Shown: positions 8,695 through 16,974 of the stretch, in pieces
Layout of the letters: each line of letters begins with the position of its first letter
Numbering within the stretch: the first letter of the stretch is position 1
Assembly: GCA_017620155.1 (NCBI GenBank)
Contig: JAFZQY010000096.1
Span: 1 to 41,915 of the forward strand
Length of the DNA: 41,915 nt
Origin: Lachnospiraceae bacterium
GTDB lineage: Bacteria > Bacillota > Clostridia > Lachnospirales > Lachnospiraceae
Direction: 5' to 3'
Translations under genes and position numbers: made by a program
Notes under the pieces: generated by a model
The model's database searches: none
The model's input: only the letters and a program-made list of their open reading frames with translations
What the model was told of the DNA's origin: nothing

Positions 8695-9870
8695 TCACCC
8701 TTGTCTTTTCTTACCCATTATTACCAGCATCACGATAAGTACTATCGGAAATATAAGTCCGACTCCCATTCCGGCACGTATATCATCCCCGGCAAACTGT
8801 GTGACCCGTCCGACGATAGCCGGTCCTATGCTGCCTCCAAGATCGCCTGCCATTGCAAGGAGCGCAAACATCGCCGTGCCCCCGGCAGGAAATGCCTTAG
8901 ATGACACGCTTATGGTTCCGGGCCACATGATCCCCACGGAAAAGCCGCAGAGTATACAGCCGATAAGACCGATAACGGGATTGGCTGACAGTGACGCCAT
9001 AAGATAACATACAACACACAGCGCTCCTGATCCCAGCATGAATTTCATCAGGTCAAGCTTTTCACCATACTTTCCATAAATGATGCGGCTTATGCCCATT
9101 GTAACGGCAAACATGCAGGGCCCCATCAGATCGCCGAATGCTTTGGACAGTCCCAAAGCAGCCTCCGCATAGGCAGACGCCCACTGGGCCATCGAGAGTT
9201 CCGATGCCCCGGCGCAGACCATAAGACATATCGAGACCCAGAAGAGAGGCTTTTTCCCAAGTTGTCTGGCACCCATCCCCTGACCTTCTTCCACGATCGG
9301 CACTATGGGACAGGTTGCAAAGTTATATATGTTTACGGCAGGTATCAGGGCCCATATGACGGAGAGCCATCTCCAGCTGTCCATACCGAACAACTTGAAA
9401 AACAGAGTTGATATTACTATGGTTCCTACGCATCCCCAGCAGTAAAAGGAATGCAAAAGGCTCATTGTCGATTCTTTGTTCTCAAACGGGCACGCCTCAA
9501 TGATCGGACTGACAAGAACCTCGATAAGTCCGCATCCCATGGCATATACGGTCACGCTGATAAGGATTCCCGCAAAAGCGTTGGGAAGAAGTTCCGGCAA
9601 AAAAGCAAGACCTATAAGTCCGGCAGCCGAGCAGACTTCCGATACCACGATCGAGATCCTGTATCCTATCCTGTCCACAAACTTGGCGCAGAAAAGATCT
9701 ATCAGCAGCTGCGTAAAGAAATATACGGTGGATATCAGCGCTATGTTTCCAAGCGAGATCCCGTAATCATTATGAAACTTCAGAAATAGAAGCGGCGCGA
9801 AATTCGCTGCTATTGCCTGTGTTACGAATCCCAGATAACAGGCAATTTTTGTCTTTCTGTAATCAGGCAT
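8695..9870 (-). CDS. Major facilitator superfamily transporter
   Basis: This 391-residue MFS permease has about 12 hydrophobic helices in two halves, with the loop DRIGYR after helix 2 matching the family's GxxxDRxGRR motif. [15 protein letters not shown] opens it with a strong GGAGGAGAT ribosome binding site. No drug-efflux signature stands out. Because it follows a GH39 beta-xylosidase by 66 nt and precedes a VOC gene by 4 nt, sugar or glycoside uptake is a reasonable inference, but the sequence does not show substrate or direction. Confidence 0.9.
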   Translation of the reverse strand: MPDYRKTKIACYLGFVTQAIAANFAPLLFLKFHNDYGISLGNIALISTVYFFTQLLIDLFCAKFVDRIGYRISIVVSEVCSAAGLIGLAFLPELLPNAFAGILISVTVYAMGCGLIEVLVSPIIEACPFENKESTMSLLHSFYCWGCVGTIVISTLFFKLFGMDSWRWLSVIWALIPAVNIYNFATCPIVPIVEEGQGMGARQLGKKPLFWVSICLMVCAGASELSMAQWASAYAEAALGLSKAFGDLMGPCMFAVTMGISRIIYGKYGEKLDLMKFMLGSGALCVVCYLMASLSANPVIGLIGCILCGFSVGIMWPGTISVSSKAFPAGGTAMFALLAMAGDLGGSIGPAIVGRVTQFAGDDIRAGMGVGLIFPIVLIVMLVIMGKKRQG

Positions 9871-9936
9871 TTATCTCCTCCGCTCCGAGAACATGCTCAC
9901 TTAAGATGTAGATCCAATCTGTATTCCCGAAGCCCA

Positions 9937-11448
9937 TCAGTGATACGAGATAACCTTGTCGTAATCGTAACCTCTGTCAGGCGTGAAATGCCTCTCAGTG
10001 AGCGTAAAGTAAACAACGCCGTTCTTTCTTACCGGAACGGATATGGTTGTATCTGCGGCGCCCTTTACGACATCGCTCGCGGCAAGCGGCCGGGCCGCGC
10101 TCTTTATCAGTTCAGTCTCTTCCCCCGTCGGATAAGCAGGCTCACCCAGATCATGCCACAGTTTCAACGGATTGCAGCAGGTTTCATCCACAGTCTTTGT
10201 TACCAGCGTATACTCTTTTTTCTGACCGTTCTCAGCCTTCAGGTCAAAAGAAATCTCCTTAACTCTGTCTTCCTCATCTATGTTCCAAAGGATTCCGGCA
10301 TAGCCTTTGTCACTCTTAACAATTACGGCGTTGTCATCTCTGTAAACACACTCCTCGCTGAAGAGTTTAAGCTGCTTGAAAAAGTAGAATGTCCAGAATG
10401 TCGGCTTCGGAATATTGCCGGAAGCCACCATACCGAATCCACCGTGGAAAAGTGAATTCTGTACGCCCTGCTCCTCGAAAACATCACCGAAGGTCCAGTA
10501 TGAATAAGCCTCGTTAACATCCCCGAGACCGGCAAGCTGCCTTGCGAGGTATGCCGCATTGATGTTGGTATCATGGATCACGCCTCTGGGGGTGTAGGAA
10601 GTGCTGAACTCCGTGAGGTGGATCGGCAGGCCCTTAAACTCCTCGTAAGAATCAACGATATCTCTCGTGGACTGAAGATTTTCAAAGCGCATCTTCGAAT
10701 CCTCAAGCTTGGAGTAATCATAATGGCCTATTCTGTCGGGAAATCCGACTGTGTAGTGATGCCTCGTGATCGTGTCGGGACGGATTCCTTCTTTTTTGCA
10801 AAAATCAAGAAATCCCCTGATCCACTCCGCATCCCTGACTCCGCATATCGCGGGGCCTCCGACCTTGAAGCGGTCGTCATATGCTTTTATGGCCAGAAAA
10901 GTCTCTTTGAATAATCTGAAATACTCCTCCATGTCCGCCTTGTACCAGAAGCCCGGAAGGTTCGGCTCATTCCACACTTCTATAGGCCAATCGGTTACTT
11001 CCTCGCCGTAGCGGGCTTTCAGATGATCGAGCAGAGCGATGACCATGTCGGTCCATTTCTGATAATCCTTGGGAGGAGTGGTGTTTCCTTTCCAGTAGAA
11101 AATGGTCTGGGTGCCGCTCGCAAGTTTCTCCGGCATAAAGCCGAGTTCAAGATACGGACGGATCCCGAGTTCTAAGTAGCTGTCAACGATCCTGTCTATG
11201 TAAGTGTAGTTATACTCTACTTTGGTTTCGCCATCCTCCTCATACTCATGGTAGATGGCCACATCATCCGAAAAAAGCCCATGGCCTCTGATGTAGGAAA
11301 ATCCGATCATGTCCTGTACGAATTTCAGTTCTTTCAGGTATTCCTCCGTCAGTGCAAGGCCAAGTCTTCCCGTGCCCACGCAGTAATCAACATTGTTGTT
11401 AAAGTATACGCTCGCTGCCGCATCTACTGATATCTTTTCTGTTTTCAT
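9937..11448 (-). CDS. xynB: Glycoside hydrolase family 39, beta-xylosidase
   Basis: This probable cytoplasmic beta-xylosidase releases xylose from xylo-oligosaccharides. I use ATG at 11448 (503 residues) because GGAGG lies 10 nt upstream; the longer reading from GTG at 11457 would leave the ribosome binding site only 1-2 nt away. The acid/base is Glu161 in VWNEPNL and the nucleophile Glu280 in HLTEFSTSY, positions close to those of the classic clostridial GH39 enzymes (160 and 277). A C-terminal beta domain follows the barrel. No signal peptide is present. The downstream MFS and VOC genes are probably in the same transcript, which starts after a strong terminator at 11489-11528. Confidence 0.92.
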   Translation of the reverse strand: MKTEKISVDAAASVYFNNNVDYCVGTGRLGLALTEEYLKELKFVQDMIGFSYIRGHGLFSDDVAIYHEYEEDGETKVEYNYTYIDRIVDSYLELGIRPYLELGFMPEKLASGTQTIFYWKGNTTPPKDYQKWTDMVIALLDHLKARYGEEVTDWPIEVWNEPNLPGFWYKADMEEYFRLFKETFLAIKAYDDRFKVGGPAICGVRDAEWIRGFLDFCKKEGIRPDTITRHHYTVGFPDRIGHYDYSKLEDSKMRFENLQSTRDIVDSYEEFKGLPIHLTEFSTSYTPRGVIHDTNINAAYLARQLAGLGDVNEAYSYWTFGDVFEEQGVQNSLFHGGFGMVASGNIPKPTFWTFYFFKQLKLFSEECVYRDDNAVIVKSDKGYAGILWNIDEEDRVKEISFDLKAENGQKKEYTLVTKTVDETCCNPLKLWHDLGEPAYPTGEETELIKSAARPLAASDVVKGAADTTISVPVRKNGVVYFTLTERHFTPDRGYDYDKVISYH

Positions 11449-11488
11449 ATTTGTCACCCCTCCGGTTACCTTTAGGAAAGTATATCAT

Positions 11489-11528
11489 AAAAAAAGCACC
11501 CCCAAAAAACCAATAGTTTTTCGGGGGT
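11489..11528 (-). terminator. Intrinsic terminator on the minus strand
   Basis: Read on the minus strand, ACCCCC pairs with GGGGGT, extended by A/T pairs with one bulged base, and is followed by GC and seven T (11495-11489). It isolates the GH39 transcript from whatever comes from the right. It may have been the original rpsI terminator if the AT-rich block was inserted later. Confidence 0.8.
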
Positions 11529-11774
11529 TGTGATTTCTCTGAATCTCGAAATATTATCTCTTTGTGAACTTTCTTGTAGTTCTAAGTGCCTTGTTTTAGG
11601 CATTTGCATTACAAGTTGCTGTTTACCTGCTGCGTACGGTAGAAAGCTCAGGGCTACTGTATGCTGGTGGCAACTTTGTCATTTCTTTCAAAAAATCCAA
11701 GTTTCAGTATCGCTCTACTCAAATATGATGTCCCCGACGAAAGAGGCAATTCTTTTTAATTCTTCATAATCGAT
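11529..11774. other. Non-coding stretch with an rpsI-3'-like tail
   Basis: I see no convincing gene in these 246 bases. On the minus strand, 11553-11592 reads as a short tail KALRTTRKFTKR followed by TAA, preceded in frame by two nearby stops. Its last bases (11553-11570) match the end of rpsI (15923-15940) at 17 of 18 positions. The plus strand is open for 80 codons but gives a Cys-rich sequence with no ribosome binding site, which I do not accept as a gene. It may be a relic or an attachment-site remnant. Confidence 0.4.
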
Positions 11775-12887
11775 CTATTTTACACTATTCCAGTACTCAA
11801 GGGCTGCTTCCATCTTTTTTATAACCTTAGGAGGCAGCACCTTAGGTCCCATATTAAAAAGATTATCGATGCCAGCCACGGCACCAACACCAAAATTATC
11901 ATATAGAGAAATGTGATAATCCTTACTTCCATGCCAGAATTTGATTTTGCCGACAAAATCATTTGAAGGATTTTTGTCGTACTGCTTTGCTATTTCTAAG
12001 GCTGTATCGATGCAGGTTTTCATTTCATCCTCATTTTTGAGACAGGTAAGAACCAACGCTTTAAAGACAAGCCCCATGATCTTCATCTTGGAAAGATAGC
12101 TGTTCTTGCTCATGTCAGTACTGGTAGCATCTACTATAGTCATATACCAATCCATAACCTCGCAAGCTTCCTTGTAAGCCTTCGTATTGTCCATAGAAAC
12201 CAGCACCATAAACATTTCTGTAGAAAACTCCAAGGTTTTGACTAGAATTGAAACCAGAACTCTAGTATAAACCTCCATTGCTTCCTCCGGCTTGCCCGTC
12301 ATTCTTAAAATATTAGCTATATTGATGTCTGCTATCCCCTGATAATTTATCTTTTTAAACTCCTCAAGAGATTTCTCAGGGTTATCACGACCTTTTATAG
12401 TTGCTATGCGATATTTAATGCTAAAGGTTTCCTGCTCCGGATTGTCACTCTGTGAAATATAGCGAAGAGACGACTCATAAAGTTTGATTGCTTTGTCCCG
12501 ATAATCCTTCAAATCTTTCATCGATGAAACGATATGGTATGTGTCCGCACAGCTTGTGAGAATCTTAAAGTTACCCGGATATCTAACCAGCGCTTTTTCT
12601 GCCTCAGCAATAGCCTCGTCATATTTATCCTCATGTAAAAGAGCATCTAGTCTGTCAGAAATATCTTTGACGTTCTTGGAGGACATGCTATAGCCCAGAA
12701 GCACATCGACAGAAATGCTAAAAAAGTCTGCCAGCTGCATAAGAGTTAGAATATCCGGCACATTACTGCCGCTTTCCCATTTTGATACAGCTCCAACCGT
12801 AACTCCAAAGGCTTCCGCCAGTTCTTCCTGTGTCAAATTCATGCTCTTTCGGTATTTTTTTATGTTTTCATTAAGCTTTATCTGCAT
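11775..12887 (-). CDS. XRE-family regulator with TPR-like repeats
   Basis: This 370-residue protein begins with a Cro/C1 helix-turn-helix (about residues 5-60; LTQEELAEAFGVTVGAVSKW). A long all-helical region follows with repeats of the TPR type (for example residues 80-115 and around 195-215, GKPEEAMEVYTRVL). In Firmicutes such proteins (Rgg/PlcR/Rap-like organisation) often bind a peptide through the TPR part, so quorum or peptide control of the neighbouring exporter is possible. No peptide gene is visible. AAGGAG sits 6 nt before ATG. The MFS gene lies 26 nt upstream, so both share a transcript. Base composition is lower in GC than the flanking housekeeping genes. Confidence 0.85.
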   Translation of the reverse strand: MQIKLNENIKKYRKSMNLTQEELAEAFGVTVGAVSKWESGSNVPDILTLMQLADFFSISVDVLLGYSMSSKNVKDISDRLDALLHEDKYDEAIAEAEKALVRYPGNFKILTSCADTYHIVSSMKDLKDYRDKAIKLYESSLRYISQSDNPEQETFSIKYRIATIKGRDNPEKSLEEFKKINYQGIADINIANILRMTGKPEEAMEVYTRVLVSILVKTLEFSTEMFMVLVSMDNTKAYKEACEVMDWYMTIVDATSTDMSKNSYLSKMKIMGLVFKALVLTCLKNEDEMKTCIDTALEIAKQYDKNPSNDFVGKIKFWHGSKDYHISLYDNFGVGAVAGIDNLFNMGPKVLPPKVIKKMEAALEYWNSVK

Positions 12888-12913
12888 TTCAAACTCCTTT
12901 AATGAAAGAATTT

Positions 12914-14260
12914 TTATCCTAAACTTGCTGATACTTTCTCGTTTTTAATTCCAAGGGAGCCTTCCTCAATCTCCATCTGTGGCTTTACAAAAACTAAGAT
13001 TACAAGAATAGCTATTGCAAAAATCACGCAGAATACAAGAATTGCTCCTGTGCTGACCTTAGTTACAACTGCGCTTAAAAGAAGTGAACCCACAGGCATA
13101 CATGCTGTTCCGCAAGCACCCATTACTGCGGCTGCTCTTGCAATATATTTTGGATCAGCATTTTTCATAAACTGGATATTGATTGTACCGCCTATGATTG
13201 AAGCTGCCACCATCATGATAAAAAATGAAGCAGCTACGTCCACATAACAAGCAATATTATTTCCAGCAAAAACTCCGCCGCAAGCCATACCAAGCATTCC
13301 TGCTGCGAGAAGTGATGTTCCAAACATGATCATCTTAAGTGGAGAGAGTTTCTGTGAAAGAACTGGTACAAATGCAGATCCGGCAATACCTCCGATTGCA
13401 GCAAATGCGCCTGCAATACTAAGGATTTCACCGCCCATTCTGAATATCTCGCTGGCAATTGGCGCCTGAAGTGCGTTTATTGGAATGAGCATAAAATTAA
13501 GAGCGACTGCAAGTAAGCCATAATTACAGATAACTCGTGAGCTTGCCACATATCTAAATCCATCCAGGAAAAATTCAATTTTACTCTGCTCTATTTTGTT
13601 CTCTGTTTCTCCGGTAGCAGATGTTGTCTTGGATGCTTCATTTTGTGCTGCTTCAGTAATTGCTACGCTTCTAGCCTTCATTGCACCGATAAGAGCCGCT
13701 GCAACTGCAAAAGTTACTACATCAATCATCATTGCTGTAGAAACACCTGCTGTTGCAATGATCATGCCGGCAGCACCTGTACCTGCCAGTGATGCAGCAC
13801 TTGAAAGCATGGAATTAAGACTCATTCCGCAGGTCATATGCTCTTTCTTGACCACCTGCATTGTAAATGCTGAAGTTGCAGGAAGATTAAAGGACTCCAC
13901 TGTTGTGATGACCAAAGTAAAGATTGCCATAACCAGGGCATTCACTAGACCTGCTCTATATAAAAGTACAAACAATATAATAATGACTGCCCTAAGAAGA
14001 TGTGTTGCTACAATCACATGCTTCTTGTTCATCTTCTCAACAATGGCTCCTGCAAAAGGCTGCACCACCACGTTTGGAAGTGTATTAAGCGCAAAAACTA
14101 TTGCTGACCATGCTGCGCTATGTGTAATCTGATAAACCAACCATGTAAAAGCGATTGCATCTACAGAATCACCAAATCGGTTGATAACCGTAGCAAAAAT
14201 CAGCTTTCTATATTCATGTTCCTTAATGATTTCCCCATACATTTTCCTGTTCTGTTCCAT
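12914..14260 (-). CDS. MFS exporter, macrolide-efflux-like (MFS_3)
   Basis: This 12-helix MFS permease belongs to the group that includes Mef-type macrolide exporters. I use ATG at 14260 (448 residues), where AAGGAGG lies 8 nt upstream; an in-frame ATG at 14287 lacks a site. The opening ATVINRFGDSVDAIAFTWLVYQ and PFAGAIVEKMNKKHV after helix 2 are typical of the group. A loop of about 30 polar residues near the middle separates the halves. Its substrate is unknown, possibly an antibiotic or peptide. An XRE/TPR regulator follows 26 nt downstream. Codons are AT-richer than in the neighbouring core genes, consistent with transfer. Confidence 0.85.
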   Translation of the reverse strand: MEQNRKMYGEIIKEHEYRKLIFATVINRFGDSVDAIAFTWLVYQITHSAAWSAIVFALNTLPNVVVQPFAGAIVEKMNKKHVIVATHLLRAVIIILFVLLYRAGLVNALVMAIFTLVITTVESFNLPATSAFTMQVVKKEHMTCGMSLNSMLSSAASLAGTGAAGMIIATAGVSTAMMIDVVTFAVAAALIGAMKARSVAITEAAQNEASKTTSATGETENKIEQSKIEFFLDGFRYVASSRVICNYGLLAVALNFMLIPINALQAPIASEIFRMGGEILSIAGAFAAIGGIAGSAFVPVLSQKLSPLKMIMFGTSLLAAGMLGMACGGVFAGNNIACYVDVAASFFIMMVAASIIGGTINIQFMKNADPKYIARAAAVMGACGTACMPVGSLLLSAVVTKVSTGAILVFCVIFAIAILVILVFVKPQMEIEEGSLGIKNEKVSASLG

Positions 14261-14315
14261 ATCCGAAGCCTCCTTACTTGTTTTCATGACTTCATTTTAT
14301 ATGGAACTTATACTA

Positions 14316-14321
14316 ATTATA
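14316..14321 (-). promoter_or_regulatory. Candidate -10 box for the MFS/XRE-TPR transcript
   Basis: TATAAT on the minus strand lies about 55 nt before the MFS ATG. TTTACA is found 19 nt further upstream, a long spacing, so the -35 assignment is weak. The area is AT-rich and partly symmetric (GTATTATAATTAGTATAAG), which may mark an operator. Confidence 0.4.
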
Positions 14322-14344
14322 ATACACTTGTTGTACTGGTTGTA

Positions 14345-14380
14345 AAAGAAAAACTTTCCGTTGTGGAAAGTTTTGTTTTT
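14345..14380. terminator. Intrinsic terminator downstream of the DUF4143 ATPase gene
   Basis: AAAACTTTCC (14350-14359) and GGAAAGTTTT (14365-14374) form a perfect 10-bp stem with loop GTTGT. On the minus strand a T-rich run follows, so it ends the ATPase transcript; the plus strand also has T5 after the stem. Confidence 0.75.
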
Positions 14381-14419
14381 ACTCTTGTAATATATCTGAT
14401 TACCGAATTCTAGCACCCC

Positions 14420-15727
14420 TCATTTAATGTATCGAATTAAAAAATCAGTAATCCCAATAATTGAGAATCCATTCTCATCTAGTGTTTCACCAATAGGTCT
14501 ATTAACAACAAGTACCTTTTGTACTTGATCATTCAGCTTAAAATATGGTCGTATTTCTCTTTCTCTTGTTTCTGCATTAGATATATCAGCAGTTACCTGT
14601 ATATAAAGAGATCTAAGCCCTTTTGTGGCGTAAAAATCCACTTCATTATTTTTTCTTATTGATTTTCCATTTTTATCTTTTTCAACAGTATCAAAAGCAC
14701 CGACATTAACAGAATAACCATTATAACAAAGTTCATTATAAACAATGTTTTCAAGCATTTGTCCTTCATCAGGAAATGCGAAATTAAGTCTTGCATTGCG
14801 TAATCCAGTATCTATAAAATAATACTTTCTGAGCGCACCGATTTCTTTCCTTCCTTTTAAATCATAGCGTTTTGCCTCACGCAAAAGGAAAGCATCTTTA
14901 AAGTAACTAATATAGTTTTCAACTGTCTGTTTATCGATATTTTCGTGTCTAACACTTTCAAATGTATTGGCTATTTTTTCTGAATTAAGCAGCGAGCCTG
15001 TTGAAGAACTAATAATATTACAGAGTTCATCCAAGGCCTCTCCTTTCTTCAATTGATTTCTTTCAACAATATCAGCGAAATATGTCGTAGCGAACAAGCT
15101 CTTTAGATATTCTTTTCTCTCTTCGTCGCTTTTTAATACAGCTAACGGCATTCCACCGTATTGCATATATGTATATATTGCTTCAGTTGCTGATCCTCCG
15201 ACATATCCATAATATTCTTCAAATGACAGTGGAGACAGCTTTATGTTTGTTGCCTTATCTCTAAATTCAGTAACAATATCTGAAGACAACATTTTAGAAT
15301 TTGATCCCGTCACATATAAATCTATATTCTTTTCTCTTGATAGCCCAAGTACAACATCAACGAATGATATTACCTCAGTATCATTAGAATCTGCTAAAAC
15401 ATGTTTGCCGTCAGTGAAATTAGGATTGATTATAGGATATACCTTCTGTATCTCATCAATAAATACATAATAATTTTCATTTTCCTTGCATCTTTCCCTT
15501 ATATACGCTCCTAATTCCAAAGGATCACGATACTTACTATTTTTATCATCATCTAATTCCATGATAATTATCCTATTCTCTGGAACGTTCTCCGAAAGCA
15601 AGTATTCTCTATAAATCTCTTTAAGAAGAAAAGATTTTCCACATCTTCTCACGCCTGTTATCACTTTCGGAAATCCATTATTTTTAGCATTAATCAACTG
15701 ATTTAGATATCTATCTCGTTTTATCAT
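14420..15727 (-). CDS. AAA-14/DUF4143-type ATPase
   Basis: This 435-residue protein belongs to the common but poorly understood AAA_14 plus DUF4143 ATPases. Walker A is GVRRCGKS (25-32) and Walker B is YVFIDE (87-92). LYVTGSNSKML (about 138-148) fits the sensor strand and PLSFEEYY (166-173) is a family hallmark. A helical winged part follows. The C-terminal domain resembles a PD-(D/E)XK nuclease fold with EVDF (362-365), but the usual Lys position reads QVT (377-379), so nuclease activity is doubtful. AGGAGA precedes ATG. It is monocistronic, bounded by its own promoter with twin palindromes and a terminator. Codons are clearly AT-rich compared with rpsI next door, suggesting transfer. Function is not established. 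Confidence 0.88.
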   Translation of the reverse strand: MIKRDRYLNQLINAKNNGFPKVITGVRRCGKSFLLKEIYREYLLSENVPENRIIIMELDDDKNSKYRDPLELGAYIRERCKENENYYVFIDEIQKVYPIINPNFTDGKHVLADSNDTEVISFVDVVLGLSREKNIDLYVTGSNSKMLSSDIVTEFRDKATNIKLSPLSFEEYYGYVGGSATEAIYTYMQYGGMPLAVLKSDEERKEYLKSLFATTYFADIVERNQLKKGEALDELCNIISSSTGSLLNSEKIANTFESVRHENIDKQTVENYISYFKDAFLLREAKRYDLKGRKEIGALRKYYFIDTGLRNARLNFAFPDEGQMLENIVYNELCYNGYSVNVGAFDTVEKDKNGKSIRKNNEVDFYATKGLRSLYIQVTADISNAETREREIRPYFKLNDQVQKVLVVNRPIGETLDENGFSIIGITDFLIRYIK

Positions 15728-15741
15728 ATAATCTCCTAAAT

Positions 15742-15755
15742 TGTAGAATTCTACA
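15742..15755. promoter_or_regulatory. Palindromic operator-like site, promoter-proximal copy
   Basis: This is a perfect 14-bp palindrome, TGTAGAATTCTACA, lying 14 nt before the ATPase start and downstream of the predicted transcription start, so it would be in the 5' untranslated region. An identical copy begins exactly 63 bp away at 15805. Confidence 0.7.
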
Positions 15756-15769
15756 TTTTTATCAATTAC

Positions 15770-15798
15770 ATATTACCACTTCGCATTATCTTAATCAA
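15770..15798 (-). promoter_or_regulatory. Promoter of the DUF4143 ATPase gene
   Basis: On the minus strand TTGATT (15798-15793) is followed after exactly 17 nt by TAATAT (15775-15770). The promoter lies between the two copies of the TGTAGAATTCTACA palindrome; the distal copy ends 6 nt before the -35 box. Confidence 0.65.
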
Positions 15799-15804
15799 CA
15801 AAGT

Positions 15805-15818
15805 TGTAGAATTCTACA
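15805..15818. promoter_or_regulatory. Palindromic operator-like site, promoter-distal copy
   Basis: This is the second perfect TGTAGAATTCTACA palindrome. The similarity to the first copy extends past the core on one side (plus strand: a C or T, TTTTA, then CGATTAC or CAATTAC), making a direct repeat of roughly 29 bp. The 63-bp centre-to-centre distance equals six turns of the helix, so both sites face the same side of DNA. Confidence 0.7.
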
Positions 15819-15843
15819 CTTTTAGCGATTACCATAATTCAAT

Positions 15844-15875
15844 AAAAAACACCCCAGGGCAATTGTCCTGAGGTG
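15844..15875 (-). terminator. Intrinsic terminator of the rplM-rpsI transcript
   Basis: On the minus strand CACCTCAGG (15875-15867) pairs with CCTGGGGTG (15858-15850), with one T-G pair, and is followed by six T. It lies about 48 nt after the rpsI stop codon. Confidence 0.88.
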
Positions 15876-15923
15876 CAATAAATCGTATATGATTGTCCAA
15901 AGACGTAATAAGTTGTGAAACGA

Positions 15924-16331
15924 TTATCTCTTTGAGAACTGAGGAGCACGTCTCGCTGCCTTGAGACCGTATTTCTTACGCTCTTTCATACGAGGATCTC
16001 TGGTTAAGTATCCTGCGCTCTTGAGAGCGGGTCTGTAATCTTCATCTGCCTGAAGAAGTGCTCTTGCGATACCGTGACGGCATGCACCTGCCTGTCCTGT
16101 GTATCCGCCACCCTTAACGAAGATTGTTACATCGAACTTGTCGGTAGTCTCTGTAGCTACGAGAGGCTGACGAAGGATAACCTTAAGTGTCTCCTGTCCG
16201 AAATAATCATCGATGTCTCTCTTGTTGATGGTGATGTTTCCCTTACCGGGTTTTAAATATACTCTTGCTACGGAGCTCTTACGTCTGCCGGTTCCGTAGT
16301 AGCTTACCTGATTCTTAGCTGCTCTTGCCAT
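15924..16331 (-). CDS. rpsI: 30S ribosomal protein S9
   Basis: S9 is a small-subunit head protein whose C-terminal tail reaches the P-site t[18 protein letters not shown] opens the conserved core, [19 protein letters not shown] lies in the middle, and the tail ends in the universal QFSKR. The 135 residues are normal. It begins 19 nt after rplM, with which it forms the usual two-gene unit, and GGAGAAGAG precedes ATG. A sequence similar to its last 40 bases occurs again at 11553-11592. Confidence 0.98.
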   Translation of the reverse strand: MARAAKNQVSYYGTGRRKSSVARVYLKPGKGNITINKRDIDDYFGQETLKVILRQPLVATETTDKFDVTIFVKGGGYTGQAGACRHGIARALLQADEDYRPALKSAGYLTRDPRMKERKKYGLKAARRAPQFSKR

Positions 16332-16350
16332 TATCTCTTCTCCTTTTTAC

Positions 16351-16779
16351 TCAAAACTCAAGAACTTCGGGCTTCTGAGCAGCCTGCTCATGCTCGGGTC
16401 CTGCATATACGTGAAGCTTGGTATACATCTTGCGACCCAGGGGTCCCTTGGGAAGCATACCCTTTACTGCAAGTTCAACTACTCTTTCGGGCTTCTTTGC
16501 GATCATCTCGCGAAGAGTGGTCTCCTTCATACCTCCAACATAATCGGAGTGATGATAGTAGATCTTCTGATCAAGCTTGCGGCCGGTAACCTTAACCTGA
16601 GCTGCATTGATGATGATCACATAATCACCGCAATCCTCGTGGGGTGTGAACTGAGGCTTATTCTTACCTCTTAAGACCTTAGCAACCTCTGAAGCAAGAC
16701 GTCCGAGAGTCTTACCGGAGGCATCTACAACATACCATTTTCTCTCAATGGTATCGGGATTAGCCATATAAGTTTTCAT
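16351..16779 (-). CDS. rplM: 50S ribosomal protein L13
   Basis: L13 binds 23S rRNA early in large-subunit assembly. The correct start is ATG 16779 (142 residues), with AAGGAGGA just upstream; the open frame extends 16 codons further but would run into the leader. [16 protein letters not shown] and [20 protein letters not shown] are diagnostic. It is first in the rplM-rpsI unit, with its own near-consensus promoter and a structured leader of about 160 nt, a pattern that fits L13 autoregulation known in Firmicutes. Confidence 0.98.
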   Translation of the reverse strand: MKTYMANPDTIERKWYVVDASGKTLGRLASEVAKVLRGKNKPQFTPHEDCGDYVIIINAAQVKVTGRKLDQKIYYHHSDYVGGMKETTLREMIAKKPERVVELAVKGMLPKGPLGRKMYTKLHVYAGPEHEQAAQKPEVLEF

Positions 16780-16800
16780 TGTTCCTCCTTGGAAAATCGC

Positions 16801-16915
16801 ATCTTTACGCGATTTCGGAAAATACATTGCCTTGTGTTATTATTTCGCCGCATTTTCGGGATGTCCGGGCCCGATATCCGGCTTACCGGACGATGCTACA
16901 CCTTCCGGGGCAATG
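16801..16915 (-). ncRNA. Structured 5' leader of rplM (candidate L13 leader)
   Basis: On the minus strand CATTGCC (16915-16909) can pair with GGCAATG (16831-16825), closing a region that contains further GC stems such as CCGG-TAAG-CCGG. A smaller hairpin (AATCGC / GCGATT) lies between it and the ribosome binding site. An L13-binding leader is known upstream of rplM in Firmicutes; I could not compare with the consensus, so identity is inferred from position and foldability. Confidence 0.45.
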
Positions 16916-16945
16916 GCCGATGTACGCATACCGTCACAAATAGAC

Positions 16946-16974
16946 ATTTTAACCCCGCTTTACGCCACTGTCAA
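16946..16974 (-). promoter_or_regulatory. Near-consensus sigma-A promoter of rplM-rpsI
   Basis: On the minus strand a perfect TTGACA (16974-16969) and TAAAAT (16951-16946) are separated by exactly 17 nt. The -10 box overlaps the stop codon of the preceding transglutaminase gene, so rplM is expressed independently of it. Confidence 0.88.

Noticed and set aside
11530-11769. Plus-strand open frame of 79 residues in the gap before the XRE/TPR gene
   Set aside because: It starts at GTG without a ribosome binding site, and its Cys- and Leu-rich sequence looks like non-coding DNA read in frame.
11530-15900. Prophage or integrative conjugative element
   Set aside because: No integrase, recombinase, conjugation or phage structural gene is present; only a possible cargo-sized block is supported.
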